Below the pieces are notes generated by a model. The model saw only the letters and a program-made list of their open reading frames with translations. It did not search any database and was not told the DNA's origin. DNA of 64,000 nt from Anoplopoma fimbria (taxonomy: Eukaryota > Chordata > Actinopteri > Perciformes > Anoplopomatidae): NCBI RefSeq assembly GCF_027596085.1, contig NC_072460.1, positions 4,284,512-4,348,511 of the forward strand. The letters run 5' to 3'. Of this stretch, positions 48,481-63,847 are shown one piece after another (position 1 is the first letter of the stretch; every line of letters begins with the position of its first letter). The position numbers were made by a program, and so were the translations under genes.

Positions 48481-49681
48481 ACTTCAAACATAATTCAAAA
48501 ACGAGAAGCGGTGGTCGAGCAAGCTAGAGTGTGAATGTAGACAGAGAAACAAAGCGGGTAATAGAAAGATAAAAACATTTCACTGCGGTGACATTTTAAA
48601 GCACAATTAAACACATCCACCCCTCCGCACAAACCGGCGGGAAGGTGCCGGGTTTTGGAATCAATGCAGCCCAAGGCCAAGCTTCATTCTCCAGCGGTCT
48701 GTCGGTGTCTCTGCTCGATCACACAGCAGAGGGACTAACAGGGGAAACACATAAAAACACACAGGGATGTAACAACCCGTTTGCCGCGGTGTGGGACATA
48801 GCTGCGGTGTTTGATCTGGGAATATGAACGGACTGCACACTATGCTCATCTGCCCTTAGTTACACCTCCACGTCGAGTCCAAATCTTGACGCCCAGAAAC
48901 ATCCATAACTGAGCAAAATCACAAGAAAGAGGAAATACAGGCAGAGGGCAGGGTCTCTGCAGATAAAGACACAGCCACACACTTCTAGTTGGTCATAAGT
49001 GATGGTTGAGAGCAATCATTTTTGTATCAGTCTTTACTTCTTTGGGGGGAAATTGTTCCTCTTTAGCTGGTGCCAAATTGTACAGTTGTATATTGTATGG
49101 ATCTCACTACTCCTCACTTCCTGATTTAAAAAATCAAAACCTGAACTTTATGCTGAAAGTGCATTTTTCACCTTCCTGCCGTTTGCTCAAATATTGCCTC
49201 AATTTATCATAGGTTTTTGGGGATTTGTGGAGAAAACAAACAACAGATGAATGAATGCACATTCCACCTGAAACAGGATAAGTCATTGCTAAAAACCTGT
49301 TTGTTTTTTAAGTTGTTGATTTGATTTAATTTGCAAAAAGTCTAAATTTAAAAAACATTTGTCTAGGATATGGATGCAACATTGGGATGTACTGCAGCTT
49401 TCTCATAGGAACAAACATATGGGACACTAAACAAACCCAAAATAGCAGCGATCCAAAAACAGACACAGCTCCAGTGCAATAACAAACAGGCCAATGTCAG
49501 TGGCCTCCTGCAACCGGTCCCACAGTGGACGTTCCTCTTCACATTAAAGCCGCTTTTCAATTCATCGTCTAAACGGAAATCATAATATGTGCGAGAGAAA
49601 GGATAACGGCATTGGAGATGTACCCGTGGATTGTTATCTGTGTGTCTGTGTGCATGACAGACGGAAAGGTCTACATTCTTT

Positions 49682-49688
<7 letters not shown>

Positions 49689-49717
<29 letters not shown>

Positions 49718-49854
49718 ACAGTAACAGAGGAAGGTTGATGTATAATGCAGCGTGGGTCCAGTTTCCTAAGGCCTCATTGAGTTTCCATAAACATCTAAGG
49801 CTGCTGTCTGTTAGGTCAGCAAGCTCTCTCACACACAGAGAGACACACACACAG

Positions 49855-49937
<83 letters not shown>
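49689..49937. repeat. (TG)n and (CA)n tracts in inverted arrangement
   Basis: (TG)n at 49689-49718 and an interrupted (CA)n at 49829-49937. Frames across them are Cys/Val or His/Thr repeats only. Confidence 0.95.
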
Positions 49938-49938
<1 letters not shown>

Positions 49939-50248
49939 CTTGCATTGTGTTGCTGCACTTAAAACAAATGTAGTCGCAAAAGCAGCGCAAGAAGAAGTCT
50001 CACAGAATGAGGAGGAATTTATCAACGCGAGGAAGACGGTATCTTTTTTTACCCTCGCTCGGCCTCAGTTTGTCACACTCAATAAGCACCACAACAGGCT
50101 TCCAGTGCTCAGTGCGATCCAAGGAGTTTGATACAACAGGTTTCGCCTCCCATTCAAGAGATATATATATACACGTCCATAGGAAACAACAGACCGCACA
50201 CGCAGGCAAAAAAAAAAAAAAGGGTAAATAAAGTCAAAAGGCACATAC

Positions 50249-50400
50249 CCGTGTTTCTGTCTTGTAAATATCCGGCTGTGTGAAAACCCCAGTAGCACTT
50301 CTGCCTCAGCCAGCTCACAGCAGGATCTATAATTAGACAGAGAGCTCCACTCCCCTCCAGTCATCTTTTACTGTCGGCCACATCCTCTTTTCTTTAACTC
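50249..50400 (-). other. Candidate 5' exon of hdac7 (non-coding or alternative)
   Basis: On the minus strand a purine-rich leader runs into ATGACTGGAGGGGAGTGG (ATG at 50364-50362). The frame stays open for 38 codons to a good donor, ACGG|GTATGT (GT at 50248-50247). Joined to the acceptor at 40852, this ATG frame does not match the MDLRVG frame, so it could only be a 5'-UTR or alternative exon. No transcript evidence is available, so it is listed as a lead only. Confidence 0.2.
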
Positions 50401-50799
50401 CTTCTCTTTCTTCTCCTCCCCCCCCTCCCTCCCTCTCTCTCTCGCTGTCTCTATTTGCTGTCTCTGTCGAACACACAAACTGTTGATTTCATCATTTCAT
50501 TCACACATGTGGAAGCACCTTGTCTGGTCGGGTGCCTGCAGACTCCAGACAGAAAAGGACTTTTGAAATAGTTTTTTTTTAAACTTAAAATGCTGCCTGG
50601 AAATAAATTAAAGACAAAATGAAAACAAAATGCAGCAAAAATGTAGTTAAAATCAGCCTGAAACTTTTAAAGTGCAGACTAAGAAATCGGTTAACAAGAG
50701 ATGAGCAAAGTGATGAAACATAAGAGCTCTGATAACACTGCTTTAAGGCTTTACACTTTTTAAATTGGCACACTTTGGCTGATGTCTGCTCTTTCTAGT

Positions 50800-51130
50800 G
50801 CAGGATCTTTACAATCCATCCCATAAACTTCAGGGATTGCCACCATGGTAACAGGGGTGGTCGGGCAGGCAGGAAGTTGAGTCTATAAAAACACAACAAT
50901 GGGAGAACCAGGGTGGCTTCCTGTTCAAGAGCTGAGTTTAGACTCCCATTTCCTCCCCCTCCTCCCCCTGCTGTTGTCGTGATGCCGCTGCCGCAGTGCC
51001 CATGAGCCCCTACGGCAGTGAAGTTAGGTACTGGACTGCATGCTCAGATATTAAAAGCGGAAATAACCATGGCTTCTCTGACATACACATACAAACCACC
51101 TCCCAAATCCCCGTTCCAGTTCCTCTTGCT
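50800..51130 (-). promoter_or_regulatory. Candidate regulatory block with ETS-type sites
   Basis: A high-complexity block with AGGAAGTTGAG, GGCTTCCTGTTC and CCCATTTCCTCCCC (ETS GGAA cores), CACCATGGTAACAGG, and a GTCTATAAAAACAC TATA-like box at about 50881-50894. HDAC7 is an endothelial class IIa HDAC, and ETS cores are typical of endothelial elements. The function is inferred. Confidence 0.25.
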
Positions 51131-51491
51131 GTATGGCTTTAGTGAAAAGCTGAGGGCTTTAACATCCATTAACTACTCAGTTTACTGACTAACAGTGGCC
51201 TTGAAGGCAACACACCAATATACTGAACAAAAACACAAACACGACCATTACAGGAACATGGAAAACTACTAAGTAAACTATTGACAATCCAGTTAAATTA
51301 TTTTGTCTCTTTCAATTGCTTGTGGGACTGGATGGGCTTAAATAAACTTGTATAACTTGGGTTAATTAGATCCAAGAGTAAGTAGTTTTGTTATACTTGG
51401 AGGTACTTTGTGTTTGTGAGTAAAACAACTCGAAACATAGAGAATCCAAAAACACTGCTGTTGTACATGACAATGTCATTCTTTCTTTATA

Positions 51492-51975
51492 CTGAAGGAA
51501 TAACCCATAATTTAGGGAAATGCGAAATGATTGATAGCACTCTCATGTCTGCACGCTAAATATAAAGCTATATACCCAGGAGACAGTTAGCTTAGCCTAG
51601 CATAAAGACTGGAAACAGGGGGAACTGCTTGACTGCTTCAACTACAGCAAGAAATAAAGACAATATAGAAAGATAAAGCAGACATTCCCACCTCAAACAG
51701 GGTGTGAAACTGCATATAAACTTTATTCCATAAATGAACTTGAAATGCTATCTGGCCATGAAACGATAAAATGAGACCATCGTCTACCAACATCTCTAGA
51801 GCTCAGTAATTGCCACGATAGTCGTTTCCCCCTGCTTCCGGTCTTTATGCTAAGCTAAGCTAAGCTAAGCTAAGCTAAACTATGCGTTGCATAACTGCAG
51901 CTTCATATTTAACAGAGAAAGATTAGAGGGGTGTAGCAGAAAGAGAATACATGTATTTCTTAATGTATTTTTTCT
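51492..51975. mobile_element. Hairpin-like MITE (non-autonomous DNA element)
   Basis: The left half has GCACGCTAAATATAAAGC and CTTAGCCTAGCATAAAGACT followed by GGAAACAGGGGG. The right half has the inverted CCCCCTGCTTCCGGTCTTTATGC and GCAGCTTCATATTTAAC. The whole is therefore a long imperfect inverted repeat. Outer edges read GAAGGAATAACCCATAATTT and TTCTTAATGTATTTTTT. It is a teleost-wide repeat type. A GCTAA pentamer has expanded to about five units at 51850-51880. Confidence 0.8.
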
Positions 51976-52894
51976 TGTCTATATTCGGTTACAATCACTG
52001 CATAGAGAGGAGAAACTGTTTCCCAGCGTGGGTCATTTCAGTTGAGTCTTAGCGTTTTGCAATGCGACAGTATGCTGACTTCAGTTTTGGGGAAGTGCAT
52101 TTGTGTGGTGTTTCTGCACCAAAATAACACCTTTCTCCCAGGATTTTCTGCTGATGACATTTGAGGTTTTTATAGGTGGCACTGTTTTTTTTTCCCTTTG
52201 TCTGTTCAACCATGTTGGTTGTAGCAGCTCATGATAACACAAACTTTCTTCCATTTGTACAAAACAATTATCTGTTCTCCGGGATTGGGAACTGCTGCAT
52301 TTTTCCCCCTATAGCTCCCCCTAACACTATAGTTTAGAGACATAATTATGAATAATTTTATTAATATATGTCGATTCACTTTTTTAAATAACGGTCAGTG
52401 TTTAGTGGAGGGCAAAATGCATTTATCAGTATGTAAGTGGTTATTTATCTGATAGAGTTAAAGGTGCAGGAGGTGAGGTTGCCAAATGAGCGTTGCACAA
52501 CACAGGATCTCTATGAATAGTCTATTACTGACAGTTAGGATCACATGGTCTTTACTGTGGGAGCTCGCTCTGTCTCTCTCCCATCAGACCTCAATACTTT
52601 TGCAGAACAAACTGAACTGTGTGTGTAACAGTGAATGTGAAAATGTCAGGTCATTCGTAAATCAGATAGTGATTGATATTTTGCATAATGTAGGAAGTTG
52701 GAGTATTTTTGTTCAATAGACAAACACTGCAACATATCCTCATGCAGCTCTTAGTATATTCCCACAGGTTTTCGTGCGTTCTACTACGAATGTCTGGCAA
52801 GACGAGCCATCAGTGTGTAAGCCACTGCAGGGCAGTACCTGATAAGGCAATAAAGAAGGTATTTTTTTTAAATACTTAAGGGTATTTAAGGGTA

Positions 52895-53240
52895 AGGCAA
52901 AAAAACTACTTGGTTTGGTTTAGAGAAAGGTGGTGGTTTGGGTTGAAGTAGTATGTTTCTTCGGTTGTTACATAATTTACGTAGGTGGCTTTAGTTAAGC
53001 ATGTAACTTAATTGAGTATTTTACTTCACTTTAAGTACTTTAGCTGTGCAACTAAAGTATGTTAAAATAAGTCAGCGAGGACTTTTGGTTTAAAACAAAA
53101 CACGGACAGCGGTCTCCTGGGTGAAAGTCCTGTGTTTGTTTGAACGCCTCCTTACACAGACTTTACATCTATTTACACTCTTTGTATACAACGTCATCTG
53201 ACTTTCTCAGCGGAAGCCCTGTTTGGTCTGGCACACTAAT
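52895..53240 (+). repeat. Dispersed repeat family C, + copy
   Basis: GGTCTCCTGGGTGAAAGTCC followed by TGTGTTTGTTTGAACGCC is found inverted at 54825-55070 as GGACTTTGACCCAGGAGACT. The upstream part (GGTTTAGAGAAAGGTGGTGG) belongs to the same teleost-wide repeat. Non-coding. Confidence 0.65.
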
Positions 53241-54299
53241 AAGTGGGTAAATACAAATTACAGTGCTAAATAGTCATAAAGTATAACAGCGGTAGGCTAT
53301 AATGCCTTAGTTCAGGTTTTACGTTATATACTTTGTATTAACAACCAGCCCAACATTTTCATTTTGATTACATGAAAAGAGTCAAGTTGATGTATCTAAA
53401 TCTGGTTGAAGAGAAAATAAAAATAAATCATCACTGATCCTCTCTCCACCTCTTTTCTGTCCTCCTCGTCCCTCTATTTCTCTCTCTCCACCTCTTCCTC
53501 ACTCATTCCTTCTCCAACTCATCTGCCTATCTCCTATCCCTCTTTCTCCCCCCTTCATCCTAAGGAATCCACAGCTGCCGCTCCCATTCAAAACCTCTCC
53601 TCTTCCCATAGCAGCTGGCCAGACTGTGGTTTGAGTGTGTGAGTGTGTCTGTGTGTTTGTGTTCGTAGTCCTGCTTGCCAGCCTACAACTGTCGCCAAAC
53701 TATTTCTATATTTATGGTGTTGCTCTGGTGGTGCGTACTTGAGTGTTCAAGTGTAAAAGGTAGTGTGTGTGGCTGTCGACAAGTTTAAGTACTACCCTCT
53801 GCTGTGTGTGAGGGTGTGTGTGTGTCACAAGGATAGCAAAATTAGGATGACCCTCTTTAGTGAGGACATTTTGCTGGTGCTCACATCTACAGTGGGTTAA
53901 GTGAGGACATTAGAGACACCTAAATCACCCAATCCGTCTTTATCTTATCGTGGACAGAAGAAAAATCCATGCTAGGATACTCACACTCCCCAAACTCATC
54001 AGTTATCATGTTCACAATATTCATGAAGTGTTATGCCACATCAGCTCTGTTTTACTGTTTTTTCAGGGTTTCTGTCATTGAAAAACTAAGAGTTTACAGC
54101 CATGCTAGCAACTTTGAGTAGATGTCAGCGGTTCATGAGCTTTCTTAACCAGGAAGGAGATGTGTGAGGACAATGTCAGGTTGTTTGTGATGCTGATTCC
54201 CAGGAACTTAAAGCTGTTACCTGCGTCTTTTAGTGGATGAATAAGTATGACAGGAGCAAAGAAGGAAGTCAGGTGACTTGGTAAAAAAAAAAAAAAAAA

Positions 54300-54815
54300 G
54301 GTACTAAGTCCACATCTTATATGTATATAAGAAGTGGACATAGTCACATGGCGTCACCCATTGGTTTGTGGACTGCCATTTTGAAGCCTCTAGTTTGGCA
54401 TTTTGGGCGTTGCCATCATTGTGTTTTGCAACCAGAAGTGACAGGAGAGGGTAAATCGAAGTATAACCGACCTGAATAAGACATTTTTTAGCGACCAAAA
54501 ATCTTAAAAAGGCACATGATGAACTAAAAAACACACTGTGAAAAGGTTAAAGTTCTAAGACGAAAACACAGACAGCTCCCTGATAGTATAATGCCGTGGT
54601 AGCGACCTGTCAATCACAAGGTAGCCACGCCCTAAAGGATCCTGCATTATTGTCTATTCTGCTCTCAATGTCCATGACTGGGTTTATGTGTAGACTTGCA
54701 TAGACCCCGTATAGACCCCGGCTGGCTATTTGAAAACATGCTGGCAAGTTGAAGGCACTTCCGCATTGGCTTCACTTTACAGACCCGGAGGTTGCCGCCG
54801 TGTTCACGTAGGAGG
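54300..54815 (-). repeat. Dispersed repeat family A, inverted copy
   Basis: ATATAAGAAGTGGACATAGT, CCATTGGTTTGTGGACTGCC and TGTCAATCACAAGGTAGCCA are shared with the copy at 58.0-58.6 kb. CCGCATTGGCTTCACTTTAC and CGGAGGTTGCCGCC are the reverse complement of the 24.9-kb copy. Internal deletions separate the copies. Confidence 0.75.
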
Positions 54816-54824
54816 TTGGGATGG

Positions 54825-55070
54825 ATGGATGGGTCAAACAAACACAGGACTTTGACCCAGGAGACTAATGTTCATCTCACGCATGAAAGTTGAAGTTGAC
54901 TTATTTTTACTTAGCTATTTATACTTAGCTATTTTTACTTAGCGTAACATAGGTTAACTAACATATATAACTGATGTTATGTACAATGTAAAATACATAT
55001 TTTAACCCAAACTGTGATGTTTTCCTTACATGGAGGGGAACATGTTAAACTCCTGCCACCAGAAGGGAAG
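54825..55070 (-). repeat. Dispersed repeat family C, inverted copy
   Basis: CAAACAAACACAGGACTTTG and ACCCAGGAGACTAATGTTC are the reverse complement of the 53.1-kb copy. This copy sits immediately beside the family A copy. Confidence 0.65.
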
Positions 55071-55367
55071 CTGATCCAGGGTCATATTAGAGACGGTACA
55101 AATTAACAACCTATGTGGTCGTGTGGGTTGAAGGATTTGTTGCAAAATTGATGTTCAATAAACAAGTGATCGCAAGCAACAATGATGCTTTCACAAAATG
55201 AAAATGTCTCTTCTTCTCAAACAGATTTATGAATGTTGTGCGAGCTCGTAAAAGAGGAATCCAAGTAAGCTATTGCATCCCGCCCTGCTTCCGATAAACA
55301 GGTGCTTTAGGATTCCACCAGGTCTGCACGCCAAAAACACATCCATTTACATAACTCACTCTTTTCT

Positions 55368-58009
<2,642 letters not shown>

Positions 58010-58620
58010 AGTGAAGACCATAGGGTGGATATAAAAAGTGGACATCACCTAATGGTTTGTGGACTATTGATTTGAAGCCTGGAGCTCTGCATTTTGGCAG
58101 TCACCATCTTGGTTTCGGCGGTAACCATCTTGGTTTTTGGCCGTAAATATATCTTTTGGTTTTAACCATCTTGGCTTTTGGCCATAACCAACCTCGGTGT
58201 TTGGTCGTGACCATCTTGGTTTTGTGCTGTAACCCTCCTGCTTGTTTTTTTGCAACCAGAGGTGACACGAGAGGATGGAGCCAAGTACACCCGAACGCTA
58301 AAGACACTTTCAGGGGACCAAAAATGTTACAATCAACTTTCATGAACTGAAAAAACCCTCTGAAAAGGGTTAAAGTTCTAAGACAAAAACACGGACTATT
58401 TCCAGACCAGACAACGCAGTGGTGACAACCTGTGATTCACAAGGTAGCCCAGCCCTAAAGCATACCCTGCTTTATCATATATTTTTATATATATATATAT
58501 ATATGGGCCGATCATTTACTAAATGAACAGCATGCTGTATTGAAGAAGCCTTGAAACTAGAAATTGAGACCATAAACTCAATATATGTAATATGTAATGT
58601 AATAAATCAAGTGAGAAGTA
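58010..58620 (-). repeat. Dispersed repeat family A, inverted copy with internal expansion
   Basis: This shares both the left part (GTGGACATCACC, GGTTTGTGGACTATTG, AAGGTAGCCCAGCCCTAAAG) and the right part (CATTTACTAAATGAACAGCA, TTGAGACCATAAACTCAATA) of the family. Between 58098 and 58238 a ~23-bp motif, ACCATCTTGGTTTTTGGCCG, is repeated about six times with drift. This is absent from the other copies. Confidence 0.75.
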
Positions 58621-59454
58621 GGGAAATTTTTCATTCCCCATAAAAAGATTCATCTGCAAAGACGTACTGTAATTTCTGAAAATGGTCGAAAAACAAACCT
58701 ACTTGCAACGAAATTCAATAACACATACACAACACATACATTTTATATTTGTTGGACCATATATGACCTCTTTACATAAAGTTTTTAAAGTGAACATCTG
58801 ACAAAACAACTTTGGCTCCTGTTGTTATTACAAAAGATTAATGAAGTCTATGTGTAATAGGATATGCTGACAGGACTCTGACATCTGCCTCCATCTCTTA
58901 CTTTGTGTTTTTCTGTTTTCAAACATCTTTCCATCCCCATATGTCTATTTCTGTATATACATTGTCAATACATCTCTATACTCTTTTTGCTTCTTTGAAA
59001 TTTCTTCAACTCATATTTTTTCCATCTATGTTTCTTCCTTGGTAAAAGTTAACGTGTTCCAGGAAGGCAGCTTCATGAATATGCACAGTCACACTCGGCT
59101 GTCTGCACGGACAACAAAGGAAGAAGACATTAACATTCCTGCACATGCTCTGCACTCTAGTCAGGGATGAACACACACACATAGACACACAGATAAAAAA
59201 AAAAAAAAAAAAGAGTCCATACATAAACACAGTCATGGACAAACCTTGATACGTTGATACTGAAACGCATAGAAGGGCGTCAAATGTTAGAATCACTTGA
59301 AGATGTGCATGGCTTTGGAGCAGAAAATAACATTTCTGTATTTAGAAATAGAGCAAGGAAAAATGTAATAACTATGATTTGTAACAGTGTTGAGATACTT
59401 TCCACAAATGGTTTTTTTTCCCCCCGCCACAGACTGTAAACTGCTGATAGCTAG

Positions 59455-59715
59455 TTTAGAGCTGAGACAATTATAATTACCTTAGCCAAGGAGGATATGT
59501 TTTCAGCTCAGTGTGTCTGTGTCTGTTTGACAGCGGAATAACAGAAAACCTACTGGCCCAATTCTGAAGAAACTTGTCGGAAGGATGTAACATGTGCCAA
59601 GGGACAACCCATTAAGTTTTGGACCGGGTCGAACCACGGGTCAGATTGGGCATTCTTTTTCACTTGTTGAAACTGCCTTTAACAGAGGTTTGTGCTCCCA
59701 GAGTGCTCTGCTAGT
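59455..59715 (+). repeat. Dispersed repeat (ccttagccaaggagg type)
   Basis: ACCTTAGCCAAGGAGGATAT, CTGAAGAAACTTGTCGGAAG, GGGACAACCCATTAAGTTTT and GGTTTGTGCTCCCAGAGTGC follow, in order, a repeat widespread in fish and other deuterostomes. That repeat normally opens with a CCTTGGCGGAGG word and closes with its inverted-type end. This is a shortened copy. Confidence 0.65.
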
Positions 59716-60620
59716 TATCTGATTTGATTAACAATTTATGTAATTTCCTGAACAAGGGAATATTTGCTGGTTTTCTTTGTCTCCTGTTTTTTTAATAGTA
59801 CTGCTGGACAGACAAAACACGGAGCTTAAAAATCGGCTGCTTGGGCTTTGCTTTAAAAAGAACTAACTGTTCTTAAAAACGTTCATTAACAACAAAAAAG
59901 GAACAGATTAACCAATAATTACAGTTAATTGCAGTTCACTTGACACAAACGATTCCAGTGAGACATCAGAAAGTAGCAGAAATAACAACAACCCAGACTA
60001 CCTCAACTCTGCACATGTGAGAAAAGACCTGTTTTATGAAGTGTCACAGACTACAAACAGGCAGCACAAATTATTTAGTACTGTTATCTGAATTTCCTTC
60101 GATTTGGCAGAACAATATAGCAGACATTAGCTAAGACATATGCCGGATGTGAAATATAAGATACCCTCAGTGTATTAGCACATTTTTGCAAGTAAAAATC
60201 CTAAAAACCGACTCACTGACACATCTGATTAATCTGACAGTCTGCAGTGGGCCTGCATGCTTATAAATCACTGCATATTATTGTCCTTCTAGTACACTTC
60301 CCCCTTGTGATACTAAACATATTTCACTCTCTCACCTTTGCTCTCTGCAGTTGTGTGTTTTCTGTTCCGTCTGTGTACGAATCCCAGACAGGCGTTTCTG
60401 AGAAATCTGTCTACACATACACACACACAAACCCGACACACTGATGTGCACACACACACCTACAGACAGACACACACAGAGGCGCGCATTAAATAAACAT
60501 GCATTGTCTCTCTCTGCTCCTCCACTTCACCAGGTTGTTGAGATTAGCCTGAATCTGTAAACGCCACTGGAGACCGTTCATCTCTCCCACACACACACAC
60601 ACACACAAATGTACAGGCAG
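59716..60620. other. Non-coding DNA with short (CA)n runs
   Basis: No gene. CA-rich low-complexity stretches at about 60415-60480 and 60588-60606; the latter lies just left of duplicated block copy 2. Confidence 0.4.
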
Positions 60621-61041
60621 GAGTCCATCCAGATGAGAGGAGATCCTGTTACATCTGCCCTAACAACAGGTTATCTGATCTGAGGTCAGTGACAGCCGAT
60701 GTGAGCCGTTCATTAGCGCTAAGCTTTAGAAAAGACAATAGGGAGAAAAAGTGCAATTTGATGGGAAAACTTGTGATAGGGGCCAGACTGATATATGGGC
60801 CTATTATCAGCCGGTCATATCATCTATGTGCAAGAAGATGAGCGGTCCTGACAGAGCTACATGTGAAAAACAGAACAGCAAGTCAAAACACATAGCCCCT
60901 TAGTCCCCATAGGGTTTGGATTGGGTCAGAAAGCCTTAATGAGCTATGCACCATTTCAAGCTTACATAGTTTAATATGCAATATCCAAAAGGTCTGATTG
61001 AATACAGAAAGATCTTTTTGCATCAATGGCTTCAGATTGTA
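60621..61041 (+). repeat. Segmental duplication block, copy 2 (421 bp)
   Basis: Direct, nearly identical copy of 44068-44507. It begins GAGTCCATCCAGATGAGAGG and ends TTCAGATTGTA. It differs by the 19-bp net deletion in the left third and a few point changes. The unique right flank (AATAATCATGAATTTGC) looks like ordinary continuation, so this may be the original locus and the 44-kb block the derived copy. Confidence 0.95.
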
Positions 61042-62359
61042 AATAATCATGAATTTGCTTTTTGATTAAATCGAATGGTAAAACACAATTCGCTGGAGAC
61101 TCCAAATGCTTTTTTAGATCCAAGTCTTAAAAATGAATTAGATTAAAAAATAATTCCATTACAGGCACTCCAGTAAATTCCAATGGGATTAAGGGTGTCT
61201 ATATGTGTGTGTGTGCTTGTGGGTATCACAGAGAGCGAGAGAGGGACGTCCCGAAGAAGGATGCAGACTTGCGTCTGGAGGCCAATAATGGACCAATTAC
61301 CCAGCTGACCACAGCAAGGAGCCGTTAGCCCAAAGGTTAATGCGACAGAAATTGATTTGACACACTACTAAAATGTTAAGGACAGTGTTACCTTGGGCCA
61401 CACCGCACACACTTTACACTCAGCCCCTCCTGTCCCACTGACACCAAACATTTGCAGGCTGACATGGAGAAGCAGAAAAACACACACAATTAAGCGACGT
61501 GAAAAGTGCCAATCTGCGCACACACACACACACATATATACAGTAGCATTCCCCCCCTGCACCCCCACCCTCGGAGAGTATTATATAACATTACCTCTGA
61601 CATATCAAGTGATTTCATGCACCTCGAGGCAGGACAATCGAGCCATTTGTTCAGCGAGACAAAAATAGCCGCCTCCTCCAGTGCCGTCTAGTGTTACTAC
61701 CTTTAATGCCACAACTTACTGTGCAGCCTGGGTCTGCACTGCATTCAGGCTTTAGGGGGCCCCAGAGTTCAAAATGACGATAATATATCTGCAGATCAGT
61801 ACAAATAAGGTGATACACTTTTGGGGCCAGCTGCGGGGATTTAATGACTTTATACCGTTTTGGAACAGAAACTCTACTCACACTGGAAATTTAAGAAATG
61901 AGTGTTGAATGAGTAGTGTACAGTAGTAGCTGCAGCAGTGCCACTGTGTTATTTAGTGATATATTACCTCTGTACTCTATGAAGACTAAAGTGACACGTT
62001 GATTAAATGGGGAAGGGAGGTCAGGTTACTTAGACGTATAATGATGAGAGGAAGATTAGTGGCAGGAAAAAGAAAAAAAACATTAAACCAGAGTTAAGGC
62101 TTGACAGGAGCTCTGTGGAATAAAACGTTGTCACTTATTCACTAGATCTTATAACTTTATAAATATATATGTACATTGAATTCTTATGAAAGAATGTACT
62201 TGTATATTAACCTAACAATTCTATAGAAGTATTGTTACATTTTATTAGTTGATCAACTAAAAAAGAAAAAAGTGAACTAACAACTATTTAAGTATCAAGT
62301 ATTTGTTTGTTTGGTTTGTTGCTGCTGCTGTTTGAAGCAAGAATGGGAAAAAAAGTCTG
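61042..62359. other. Non-coding DNA, nothing recognised
   Basis: It includes CA-rich segments near 61200-61220 and 61518-61534. No coding exon was found on either strand. Confidence 0.35.
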
Positions 62360-62597
62360 TGGTTCCAGCTTTTTAAGTGAGAATATTTTGTGGTTGTCTT
62401 TATTGTTCTATGACACTAGACTGAATATATTTTGTTTTGGATTGGTGGTCAGACAAAACAAACAATTTCTAAATGGGAAATTGTGATGGTAATTGTTTTT
62501 TAAACTCTTGTGTGACTTTTTAAAGAGAAAATCATTAATCAATTACAATGATAAACAAATGATTTGATAATGAAAGCAATCATTAGTTGCAGCCCTA
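62360..62597 (-). repeat. Old cgattaat-type teleost DNA-element relic, copy 2
   Basis: GGTTCCAGCTTTTTAAGTGA, GTTCTATGACACTAGACTGA, GGTCAGACAAAACAAAC, GGGAAATTGTGATGG and the terminal ATCATTAGTTGCAGCCCTAA match the dispersed repeat in the orientation opposite to 48215-48480. Diverged and non-coding. Confidence 0.65.
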
Positions 62598-62599
62598 AT

Positions 62600-63214
62600 G
62601 CAAGCATTATTAAGAGTATTTATCCTCCTTTCATTCTTTCAATCACTCCCTCTCCATCTCCTGTAACTAACTACTTCCTCCGTCAGCTCTCCCTATTCAG
62701 CGCAAAACATTGACAAAAAAAAAAGGGAAAAAGGCAAAAAGCCCAGATCAGCTGACCCAATTGTTTGGAAACCAGGATCAGGAAGAGGATATGTGATCTC
62801 CACTGCAGCTATTACAATCACGCCCGTTGTTATCTGTCCCCAACGTTTCTCCCCACTGTGTTTGGTCAGCCAGAGAGGACGGAATGAAAGACAAACAAAT
62901 ATTCAGACAGGAAAAAGAAAAAGGCAGCAGACAGGAAGAGAGTGTACTGTGCACATTGTATGAAAAAAAGTTTCAGTGTTACGCAAAGTACCAAGGACAA
63001 CATACGCAGGAAGTAATCCCGGTGGCCTGCAGGTCCATTATGGTTTAAAGGGCTGTTTGAGCTTTAGAAGCTTTTAAACATGTTACACACATGTGGCCCA
63101 GACTGCTGCCACCTTAGACTGCTAACCAGTCTCCAACTTCAGAGACGCCAGGCCTCGGGGCACTGTACCCTACACGTTGAAAATGTTTTAATGTGAGGGT
63201 TTTATGTGTGTCGG

Positions 63215-63251
<37 letters not shown>

Positions 63252-63340
63252 AGTTAAGAGAGAGAGATTAGAGAGAAAGACAAAGGAGAGAGAGTCAGTG
63301 TCAGTTGCCCCGCGTGGACAACACACATGTAACCAGACCC
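62600..63340. other. Non-coding DNA with (TG)n tract
   Basis: A (TG)n tract lies at 63215-63247, followed by GA-rich sequence. No recognised gene. Confidence 0.45.
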
Positions 63341-63725
63341 TAAAGCCACGGCCATGACCTCACCGGGTTTTTCCACACGCACACGCACAGGGAACATAGC
63401 GGGTCCTTGGTGCGCACACAGTCGGCGGAGCCTGGCACGGACAGAGCCGGCTCCTATTCAGAGAGTCATGCATTGTAATCCTACACAGTGCGATCACACA
63501 CGGCCATGCCTCACAGAGGAGAGCGCTAATCTAAACTTAAAAAAAGGCAGGACACAAAGAAACAGCCGGGGCAACTTGTTTCAGATGGGCGGAGCAGTGG
63601 ATCAAATGCATTTTGATCTCAGGTTGGAGGAGAAACCTTTGAGCGTTTCCCATGTGAGTCAGCAATGACCGAGCAGAGTCGCTGGGCTGGTTCTCAGGTC
63701 TATTTATAAAAATGTGAGGGCAAGC
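63340..63725. promoter_or_regulatory. Candidate conserved element with a MEF2 site
   Basis: A high-complexity, GC-richer block contains CTATTTATAA (63700-63709), a perfect MEF2 consensus, and a GTGAGTCAGCAATGACC AP-1/MAF-like stretch. Its + frame of 104 aa resembles no protein. It is upstream of hdac7 and could be a distal element or part of an early exon. Low confidence without conservation data. Confidence 0.25.
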
Positions 63726-63847
63726 AGAATGGAGAGTAATTTGCCATAAAGATATGTAACTGATGGAAATTGATGGTTATTATAAAGAAAGGCATTGCCA
63801 TCATGCCCATCATAGTCTCATATTTGGTAATATTTTATGTAGTTTAA

